Origin: QHCE01 sp038260095
GTDB lineage: Bacteria > Actinomycetota > Actinomycetes > Mycobacteriales > QHCE01
Reading direction: 5' to 3'
NCBI GenBank assembly: GCA_038260095.1
Contig: JBBSOC010000025.1
Location: 1 to 25,598 of the forward strand
Length of the DNA: 25,598 nucleotides
Shown in pieces: positions 20,104 to 25,598 of this stretch; position 1 is the stretch's first letter, and every line of letters starts with the position of its first letter. The position numbers were made by a program, and so were the translations under genes. The notes beneath the pieces were generated by a model. That model was given only the letters and a program-made list of their open reading frames with translations. It was not told where the DNA came from and made no database searches.

Positions 20104-23025
20104 ATGGCTCGGCGATTTTGGATACCTCAGCTCGGATTGAGCCGTCTCGGATTTGGCCGGCTCGGGCGGCGGAGTCGCTTCATCGTGATAACCGCGTTCG
20201 CCGTGCTTGCGCTGCTGCTGGTGTCCACAGTGGGTGTAAACATGTACACCGATTGGTTATGGTTTTCTGAAGTGGGCTTCAGCGGCGTGTGGTCCACGAC
20301 ATTGCTGACCCAAATCGCGCTGTTTGTGGTTTTCGGGACGCTGAGCGCGCTGATCGTAGGCGGCAATATCGTGTTGGCGTATCGGCTGCGGCCGAGTTAT
20401 CGCCCGATCTCTACTGAGCAGCAGAATCTTGAGCGTTACCGACTGGCGATTACGCCACGCTTCGGACTCATCGTAGCCGCCGTCTCCACACTTGTTGGTG
20501 TCGTGACCGGCCTAACGGCGCAGAGCCAGTGGCGTAGCTGCCTGCTGTTTTTCAACTCCGAGCCGTTCGGAGCAAAAGATCCGCAGTTTGGCAAGGACAT
20601 CTCGTTCTATGTGTTCGAGTATCCATTCCTGCGCTACACATTGTCCGTGCTGTTTGTCGCCGTGACGTTGGCGATCATTGGTGCGCTGGTGATGCATTAC
20701 TTATACGGCAACCTTCGGCTTAAGGGCGCCGAGCTGATCTCGCCGGCGGTAATTGGCCATCTTTCGGCACTGTTAGGTGCGTTCGTGCTGCTCAAAGCCG
20801 TTGCTTACTACTTTGACCGGTTTGGGTTAGTGACGTCTAGCGGTAGCGGGGAGCGCGCGCATGGTGCCTCCGCGGTGGATGTGGAATGGCTGATCCCAGC
20901 GAAGAACATCCTGATGTGGATCGCCGCGCTGTGCGCCTTGATGGCTATCGTGAATGTAGGTGTCCGCAAGGCGTTGCTACCGGCTATGGCGCTGATTCTC
21001 TTGCTGGTCTCAGCTGTGGTGATCGGAGGTGTCGTCCCCGCCTTGGCCAACCAGTTCCGTATCAAACCCAATGCGATTGATTATGAAGCCAAGTACATTC
21101 AGCGCAACATTAACTACAGCCGTAAGGGGTACGGCATCGAAGGGATACAGCGATCCAGTTACGCACCAACTGTCAGCAATTCGGCTGCTGAGCTTCGCAA
21201 CGACCAAGGAACCGTGCCTAACGCGAGACTGCTCGACCCCAGCGTGATCTCGGACACCTACGTGCAGCGGCAGCAAGTCCGGTCATTCTATGACTTCAAT
21301 GACAAACTGGATGTGGACCGCTACACGATCAACGGCAAGGTCCGCGACTATGTGGTGGGTGTGCGAGAGCTCAACAGCGCGAAGCTCTCGACTAATCAGC
21401 GCACCTGGATCAACAGCCATACCGTCTTCACACATGGATACGGTTTCGTCGCTGCGCCGGCAAATCAGGTCGACGGTGCGGGCGCACCTATCTTCGTATC
21501 CGGTGCGCTCGGTGATCCGTTCTCCAGCGAGCAGGCCAAAGAGTTTGCCGCGGCCGCGCCGATAGCGCAGCCACGAATTTACTACGGCGAGTTGATGACT
21601 GACTACTCGATCGTCGGTAAGCAGGCCAGAGGTAAAGACCGTGAATTTGACCGGCCAACGGTCGGCGGTGGTACGGCTGGCGAACAGGTCAGTAATACCT
21701 ATAAGGGTGCGGGAGGGGTGAAGCTGAGCAGTTTTGGTCGTCGTTTGGCCTACGCTGCATACTTCCGAGAGAAGAACTTCTTACTGTCGAGCAGCCTAAA
21801 CGATAGTTCCAAGGTTTTGTACGTGCGCAACCCGCGTAGCCGGGTGGAGAAGGTTGCGCCGTTTCTGACGCTGGATGGCGATTCGTATCCGGCTGTAGTG
21901 AACGGCAAGGTCGTCTGGATCATTGACGGATACACCACCAGTAATGCCTACCCCTATTCCCAGCATCAGGAGCTGGGAGCCTCAGCGTCGGACTCATTGA
22001 CGGGGCATGGCACGCAAGCCCAAGCCAACAACCGGATCAATTACATCCGTAATTCGGTGAAAGCCACGGTGGATGCATATGACGGTACGGTGAAGCTGTA
22101 TCAGTGGGATACCGCCGACCCCATATTGAAGGCGTGGAATAAGGCGTTCGGTGGCATTGTGGAGCCGAAGTCGAAGATCCCAGCGGCGCTGGCGGAGCAT
22201 TTCCGCTATCCAGAAGATATGTTTAAGGTGCAGCGCCAAGCGATTGCCAGTTATCACGTCGGCAATCCGCGAGAGTTCTTCAACGCGCAGGACTTTTGGA
22301 AAGTACCCGATGACCCAACACATCGAGGGAATGCGTTGCAGCCGCCGTACTATTTGGTGTCGCAGTGGCCCAATCAGCGCCAGCCCCGTTTCCAGCTGAC
22401 CAGCGCGATGACCGCGGCTAGGCGAGAAAACCTTGCCGCGTTGGTGAGCGCATCGTATGACGAAAGCGGAAAAGCGCAGCTCAGCGTGCTGGAGCTTCCG
22501 GGTGATTCGAGTATCCCGGGCCCGAATCAGGCGCAGCCAAGCATGCGTAACGACGCTAACGTGCGGCGTGAACTCTCACTGCTTACATCTGCTGATTCCA
22601 CAGTTGTATACGGCAATCTGTTGACGCTGCCGGTTGGGCAGGGGCTGCTGTACATCGAACCGATCTACGTTCGCAACACTGGCGCCACGACGTACCCGCT
22701 GCTGGAGCGGGTGCTCGTGCTGTATGGCGAAAAGGTGGCGTATGAAAAGACGTTGCCCGAAGCGTTGAACAAACTTTTCGACGCACAAAACCAGCAACCC
22801 GCCCAACAGCAGCCTCCGCAGTCACAGCCTGACCAACCTGCGCAGCCAAAGCCGGATTCCAAGAGTGGCTCGGAGACCGCCGCAGCCGTAGGCGATATCA
22901 AGAAGGCGCTGGAAGCGCTGCGGCAAGCACAGCAAAAGGGCGACTTCGGGGCTGTTGGTAAAGCGCAGTCCGACCTTGATGCCGCGGCTAAACGGTTCGA
23001 TGCCGCGCAGCACAGCGGAGGATAG
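20104..23025 (+). CDS. UPF0182 family membrane protein
   Basis: 973 aa from the ATG at 20104, chosen because GGAG lies 8 nt before it; the longer frame from 19996 would overlap the previous gene. About seven membrane segments in the first 330 residues (for example VITAFAVLALLLVSTVGVNM, LFVVFGTLSALIVGGNIVLAY) precede a large extracytoplasmic domain with TDWLWF, NYSRKGYG and the VYGNLLTLPVGQGLLYIEPIYV region typical of UPF0182. The tail is Gln/Pro rich and then a short helical segment (DIKKALEALRQAQQ). Function is unknown. The conserved pairing with the Lon-like protease suggests that the two act together at the membrane. Confidence 0.92.
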   Translation: MARRFWIPQLGLSRLGFGRLGRRSRFIVITAFAVLALLLVSTVGVNMYTDWLWFSEVGFSGVWSTTLLTQIALFVVFGTLSALIVGGNIVLAYRLRPSYRPISTEQQNLERYRLAITPRFGLIVAAVSTLVGVVTGLTAQSQWRSCLLFFNSEPFGAKDPQFGKDISFYVFEYPFLRYTLSVLFVAVTLAIIGALVMHYLYGNLRLKGAELISPAVIGHLSALLGAFVLLKAVAYYFDRFGLVTSSGSGERAHGASAVDVEWLIPAKNILMWIAALCALMAIVNVGVRKALLPAMALILLLVSAVVIGGVVPALANQFRIKPNAIDYEAKYIQRNINYSRKGYGIEGIQRSSYAPTVSNSAAELRNDQGTVPNARLLDPSVISDTYVQRQQVRSFYDFNDKLDVDRYTINGKVRDYVVGVRELNSAKLSTNQRTWINSHTVFTHGYGFVAAPANQVDGAGAPIFVSGALGDPFSSEQAKEFAAAAPIAQPRIYYGELMTDYSIVGKQARGKDREFDRPTVGGGTAGEQVSNTYKGAGGVKLSSFGRRLAYAAYFREKNFLLSSSLNDSSKVLYVRNPRSRVEKVAPFLTLDGDSYPAVVNGKVVWIIDGYTTSNAYPYSQHQELGASASDSLTGHGTQAQANNRINYIRNSVKATVDAYDGTVKLYQWDTADPILKAWNKAFGGIVEPKSKIPAALAEHFRYPEDMFKVQRQAIASYHVGNPREFFNAQDFWKVPDDPTHRGNALQPPYYLVSQWPNQRQPRFQLTSAMTAARRENLAALVSASYDESGKAQLSVLELPGDSSIPGPNQAQPSMRNDANVRRELSLLTSADSTVVYGNLLTLPVGQGLLYIEPIYVRNTGATTYPLLERVLVLYGEKVAYEKTLPEALNKLFDAQNQQPAQQQPPQSQPDQPAQPKPDSKSGSETAAAVGDIKKALEALRQAQQKGDFGAVGKAQSDLDAAAKRFDAAQHSGG

Positions 23026-23059
23026 GCGTACTCGTCACCCGCCGTGTGGTGCCGCGCGA

Positions 23060-23169
23060 GTGCACACTACTGCTCTCATCGTCGATGAAGCGACCAGGTC
23101 AGCGGCAGCCTGTTTTTGCCAAGTTAAGAGAACTTGTGCAAAAATTTCTATCGTGCATCACCTTGTAAG
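23060..23169 (+). repeat. Dispersed hairpin repeat, copy B
   Basis: Second copy of the 4849-4964 repeat, same orientation. The hairpin arms are TTTTTGCCAAGTT (23113-23125) and AACTTGTGCAAAAA (23131-23144), the latter with one extra T. The loop is AAGAG. It lies between the UPF0182 stop and the tRNA promoter, so it might also end UPF0182 transcription. Confidence 0.75.
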
Positions 23170-23258
23170 CTTTAGTGGATAGTTTTTGGTGACGTTCCCG
23201 GAAAATGCCCATTCTGGGGCTGTGCGGCACCCGCTGTGAACTCTAGTCACAAGCGAGG

Positions 23259-23264
23259 TATAGT
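23259..23264 (+). promoter_or_regulatory. TATAGT -10 box of the tRNA gene
   Basis: TATAGT lies 11 nt before the mature tRNA 5' end. No good -35 box is seen; TGAACT at 23237-23242 is the nearest candidate at 16 bp. Confidence 0.5.
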
Positions 23265-23275
23265 TGATCTTGCAA

Positions 23276-23349
23276 CGCGGGGTGGAGCAGTTCGGTAGCT
23301 CGCTGGGCTCATAACCCAGAGGTCCTAGGTTCAAATCCTAGCCCCGCTA
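23276..23349 (+). tRNA. Initiator tRNA-fMet (CAT)
   Basis: A full cloverleaf can be drawn: acceptor CGCGGGG/CCCCGCT with the unpaired C1/U72, D-arm GAGCAGTTCGGTAGCTC, anticodon arm TGGGCTCATAACCCA with the three consecutive G-C pairs of initiators, and T-arm CCTAGGTTCAAATCCTAG. Discriminator A73; CCA is not encoded. The C1/U72 mismatch plus GGG/CCC stem identify initiator rather than elongator methionine tRNA. Confidence 0.95.
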
Positions 23350-23354
23350 CTAGT

Positions 23355-23392
23355 AAAAGTCCCCTCTCAGGCATGCCTGAGAGGGGACTTTT
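23355..23392. terminator. Perfect 38-bp palindromic terminator after the tRNA
   Basis: AAAAGTCCCCTCTCAGG is followed by CATG and then by its exact complement, ending CTTTT. The G/C-rich stem flanked by A and T runs is a good intrinsic terminator in either direction. Confidence 0.85.
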
Positions 23393-23480
23393 ATGTAATT
23401 AGTGCACGAAGTTTTACAGTCATCTGGTAACGTTCGCCCTTTGCAATATCACGGGGGTTGACCTCGCTAATGCAGACTGA

Positions 23481-23787
23481 GCCTCGGCTATCAAGCTCAT
23501 CTATTGCCTCCCTACTTATTGGGGCGTGGACGAGCTGCTGACGAGATATGGAACGCATCCGAGTGGCGAAGCTGTGACCGAGATCCGCAGACTGCTCTCT
23601 TGACATCCAGCTGATGTGCGGTGCGGGCCTCAACGAGACCAAGAGCCACCTCGCTTCGATAGCGACGGACGAGGCGAAGGCCGCCCTTGACTACCTGACG
23701 AAGTGTGAGTCCACCGGCGACTTTGCGGACTTCACTCCATCCGCGTTCACGGGGTTCTACGACCGTTACTACGACGCGGAGCTCTAG
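23481..23787 (+). pseudogene. Frameshifted orphan gene in the tRNA-bounded island
   Basis: Two adjacent plus-strand frames have coding-like composition. The first (23481-23603) ends WGVDELLTRYGTHPSGEAVTEIRRLL before a stop. The second is open from 23578 and runs LDIQLMCGAGLNETKSHLAS onward to DFTPSAFTGFYDRYYDAEL and a TAG at 23785. They overlap around 23578-23600 and join into one plausible protein of about 100 aa if a single frameshift is assumed. No start codon with a ribosome site is clear; ATG at 23614 would give 57 aa. The family is not recognised. The context (immunity-type genes next door) suggests a small immunity or accessory protein remnant. Confidence 0.35.
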
Positions 23788-23965
23788 GCACGCTCATCGG
23801 CAACGAAAGCGCCGAATGGGGTATGAGCACGTATAACGCCGGGCGAGGAGGCGCATCCAAGGCCCGCCGAGCTTAACGTGATCCGGACGCTCGCCGTTGA
23901 GCTCGTCTAGGCGCATCGGTTCAGGACTCGAGTCGCGTTGGCTGTGACAGCTACGACGTCCTCGG

Positions 23966-24526
23966 TCAGGCAGGATGCTCCAAGTCATACCATTGGCGCC
24001 CGGCTGCCCAGTGCGCCACCCAACCGGAAAGGCCTGACGTGGCGGTGGTGTGGCCGAAAGGGCGTCCGTAAGGTTGGGCGCCAACGTCAGTGATTTGCCA
24101 GATTCCTCCGCGATGTGGGCCAGTGACTACGAGCGCCCAGTGCATAGCGCAGCCGTCAGTTCCCAGCCACAAAGACCCGTCGGAGAAGACGGCGTCATGG
24201 AGGTGCCGCCGTTCCTTTTCCGGGCGTGGGTCGTCTTCCCAAATCCAGGCTCGGTTGAGCGGGAAGGGCCGGGCGAGGGCGGTTGGGGTGCCCGGGCCCA
24301 GGCCGTCAGGGGAGTGCCCAAGCGGTACCAGCCCGTAATGGGGCGGGCCGTCCGGGCAGCCATCGCCGACCTCAGCCACGAAACTGCGGTAGGGCTCCGG
24401 CAGGACGACCGAGTGGGCGGCCTCGAAATCGTGTATGGCTGGCCAACCGAGTGCTTGGCGCAGCCGACGACTAGAGAAAGCCCGCCGCAGTGTCGCCAAT
24501 TCGTGTTGGAGTTCATCCGGAGCCAT
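23966..24526 (-). CDS. SMI1/KNR4-family (immunity-type) protein
   Basis: 186 aa from the ATG at 24526; a TTG at 24538 is less likely. VVLPEPYRSFVAEVGDG at about 40-56 is the hallmark of the SMI1/KNR4 superfamily (LP..YR.F....G.G), and PPHYGLVPLG, DGSLWLGTDGCAMHWALVVTG and GGIWQITDVG continue the fold. In bacteria such proteins are mostly immunity proteins against polymorphic or contact-dependent toxins. No toxin gene lies beside it, so it is an orphan here. It sits between the intact initiator tRNA and the tRNA remnant, on the strand opposite to its neighbours. Confidence 0.82.
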   Translation of the reverse strand: MAPDELQHELATLRRAFSSRRLRQALGWPAIHDFEAAHSVVLPEPYRSFVAEVGDGCPDGPPHYGLVPLGHSPDGLGPGTPTALARPFPLNRAWIWEDDPRPEKERRHLHDAVFSDGSLWLGTDGCAMHWALVVTGPHRGGIWQITDVGAQPYGRPFGHTTATSGLSGWVAHWAAGRQWYDLEHPA

Positions 24527-24552
24527 GGCGCAATTCAACCACGCACCGGTAT

Positions 24553-24598
24553 CTCATAGCCTAGAGGTTACAGGTTCAAATCCTAGCCTCGTTGCTAT
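24553..24598 (+). repeat. Decayed 3' half of tRNA-fMet (putative att site)
   Basis: From CTCATA onward 37 of 45 bases match 23308-23352 of the initiator tRNA, including 17 identical bases AGGTTCAAATCCTAGCC (24572-24588 versus 23327-23343), 1245 bp apart in direct orientation. The anticodon stem no longer pairs, so this is not a functional tRNA. A 3'-half tRNA duplication is what integrative elements leave at tRNA sites. No integrase is present. Confidence 0.7.
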
Positions 24599-24704
24599 AG
24601 TTTAGCAGTTCAGAGGCTTGATTTCGGGAGACGACGATCTTGCGGCACGTCTATTAGGCTCTGCGTTTTATTGATGCCGCAGCTGGTGAAGGAAGTCGGG
24701 TTGG

Positions 24705-25226
24705 GTGGTCGGGAAAGATGATGACGAGGAGTCTGTCGGTTGGCGAGACTTACCAAGGTTCACCTTAGTTGGTGATGAGGATCAGGATGTTTGGGCTAAT
24801 TGCCTTGATCCGGCTGCTAGGCCCGTTTGGGAACTCTGGAGGACCTGGCAGTCACGTACAAAGAATGAGTGGGCGAAGCCCGGTGAGAATAGCCAGGCAT
24901 GGTTCCATGTCTTGCGGGTGCATAGCCAATGGAGTGGTCGACGCTCAGTCGACGCGGCGGCCGAGCAGACATTCGAACTCGACGGTACGCACATCACCGA
25001 TGAGGCGAGTTTCTTCTGCGCGATCGGTGAGGCAGTGAATGGGCCAGGCGGTTACTTCGGAGCCGGTTTGGATGGATTGAGCGATTGCCTTTGCGGAGGG
25101 TTCGGTGCGAAGGTTCCGTTTACTCTGATATGGAAGAATTCCAGTGTTGCCCGTGCCCATCTGGGGAAATCGCCGGAGGGTCCGGATCGGGAGGTCCGTG
25201 TCCGCCCTTCTTCGCGGAAGTTTTGA
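24705..25226 (+). CDS. Barstar-family RNase inhibitor, C-terminus frameshifted
   Basis: 173 aa in the open frame, GTG start at 24705; no in-frame ATG exists. The N-terminal about 85 residues (LPRFTLVGDEDQDVW...) resemble the extra domain of actinobacterial barstar proteins. FELDGTHITDEASFFCAIGEAV, GYFGAGLDGLSDCL and VPFTLIWKNS (about 90-150) form the barstar fold, which plugs the active site of barnase-type RNases. After AHLGK the frame turns to low-complexity residues. In the -1 frame the expected final helix and strand appear (FFAEVLTIFDESSVQVIL, stop at 25262-25264). A frameshift near 25163-25215 therefore separates the true C-terminus. Probably an orphan, possibly inactive, immunity gene. 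Confidence 0.75.
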   Translation: MVGKDDDEESVGWRDLPRFTLVGDEDQDVWANCLDPAARPVWELWRTWQSRTKNEWAKPGENSQAWFHVLRVHSQWSGRRSVDAAAEQTFELDGTHITDEASFFCAIGEAVNGPGGYFGAGLDGLSDCLCGGFGAKVPFTLIWKNSSVARAHLGKSPEGPDREVRVRPSSRKF

Positions 25227-25318
25227 CCATTTTTGACGAGTCGAGCGTGCAGGTAATATTGTAGTGAGAATTCACCAAAGCATGTGTGCCTCGCGGGATC
25301 ATTTCCTCATGCGGTTGA

Positions 25319-25481
25319 GAAGTTGATTGGCACTGTGGCGGCCACCGGTGTGGTGCAACAAGAGGAATAAGGGCAAGAACCCGGAAGCGCGTACTACTCG
25401 TCGGTATCGATCATTACCCCACGGTCAACAGCCTCAATCATGAGATCACAGAGAGATCATTGAGTACAAGTAAGAAAAAGG
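25319..25481 (+). pseudogene. Start-less caspase-like (peptidase C14) fragment
   Basis: The frame open from 25319 reads RTRKRVLLVGIDHYPTVNSL at about 25376-25435, strongly resembling the first strand and loop of bacterial caspase-like proteins (ALLVGIDHY.....L). No ATG, GTG or TTG precedes it in frame; AGA stands where a start would be expected after GAGG. The similarity fades after NSLNHE and the frame runs into the IS66 end at 25482. The catalytic His and Cys regions are absent. It is a remnant at most. Confidence 0.4.
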
Positions 25482-25598
25482 GTAACTGGTCAGGTCGCGG
25501 TGCCGTGATTACGGATGCGCAGGTAGCCAGGGGCGCCCGTCGGCGAGCATGACGAGGGTGTCAAAGAAGTTCCGGCCGTGTTTGGCGGCGGTGGATAG
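25482..25598 (-). mobile_element. Right end of an IS66-type element (right copy)
   Basis: Perfect inverted copy of bases 25-141. The element lies outside the window to the right, with its transposase reading inward on the minus strand. The boundary GTAACTGG starts at 25482. Confidence 0.75.
25509..25598 (-). CDS. IS66-family transposase, C-terminal fragment (right copy)
   Basis: Thirty codons up to the same TAA stop as the left copy, ending GRPWLPAHP. Only the extreme C-terminus is in the window; it is identical to the left copy over the shared bases. Confidence 0.72.
   Translation of the reverse strand, partial: LSTAAKHGRNFFDTLVMLADGRPWLPAHP

Noticed and set aside
23235..23251. TGTGA...TCACA resembling a GlxR/CRP site before the tRNA
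   Set aside because: The spacer is 7 bp instead of the required 6, so the half-sites are out of phase.
23391..23642. 83-codon minus-strand frame after the tRNA
   Set aside because: No ribosome site was identified, its stop lies at the edge of the palindromic terminator, and the plus strand shows better coding signs. It cannot be excluded entirely.
25..25598. The whole window as a composite transposon
   Set aside because: It carries conserved housekeeping genes (uvrD2, mrx1, initiator tRNA) and the IS flanks show no shared target duplication. A contig boundary is simpler.
1..25598. CRISPR arrays and rRNA genes
   Set aside because: No regularly spaced repeats with unique spacers beyond the four short AACCGACA units, and no rRNA-like sequence was seen.

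Overview
The window looks like chromosomal DNA of a high-GC actinobacterium, most likely of the Mycobacteriales (Corynebacterium/Mycobacterium relatives). The evidence is: (i) a mycoredoxin next to a UvrD2-type helicase with a tetracysteine motif and HRDC-like tail; (ii) a ThiF-like protein, a zincin-like protein, a Lon-like secreted protease and a UPF0182 membrane protein in the same neighbourhood, which from memory matches the Rv3193c-Rv3198A block of M. tuberculosis; (iii) an initiator tRNA with the C1/U72 mismatch; (iv) many starts with a TANNNT -10 box 6-7 nt upstream and no leader. The genus cannot be named from the sequence; a reduced-genome mycolata lineage such as Lawsonella is only a guess. 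Both window ends are the same 117-bp sequence in inverted orientation, the right end of an IS66-type element, so the window is probably a contig bounded by two IS copies.

Layout. 1-5.0 kb is accessory: IS66 end, an AAA/DUF4143 ATPase with an upstream array of 22-23 bp spaced AACCGACA repeats, a damaged Abi-like gene, a secreted GH18 glycosidase, and a divergent peptidase E. 5.0-9.6 kb has a PIG-L deacetylase, a HepT/MntA toxin-antitoxin pair and a two-subunit M16 peptidase operon ending in a strong terminator. 9.7-13.0 kb (minus strand) carries two small secreted four-cysteine proteins and a PadR-controlled operon of two membrane proteins. 13.1-23.0 kb is the conserved block: a small membrane protein, mrx1, uvrD2, ThiF-like, YgjP-like metallopeptidase, zincin-like protein, PDZ-less Lon-like protease and UPF0182.

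23.0-25.6 kb is accessory again. An intact initiator tRNA-Met is followed 1.25 kb later by a decayed copy of its 3' half, which looks like an attachment-site duplication. Between and just beyond these copies lie a frameshifted orphan gene, an SMI1/KNR4-type immunity protein, a barstar-type RNase inhibitor with a frameshifted C-terminus, and a start-less caspase-like fragment next to the right IS66 end. This reads as an eroded toxin-immunity island.

The most interesting signals are the tRNA-bounded immunity remnant, the Lon-like protease that has lost its PDZ domain, the clustered DnaA boxes at 17.2-17.3 kb, the iteron-like array before the ATPase, the two dispersed hairpin repeats whose loops are inverted relative to each other, and the paired four-cysteine secreted proteins. 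None of these by itself proves a new system.
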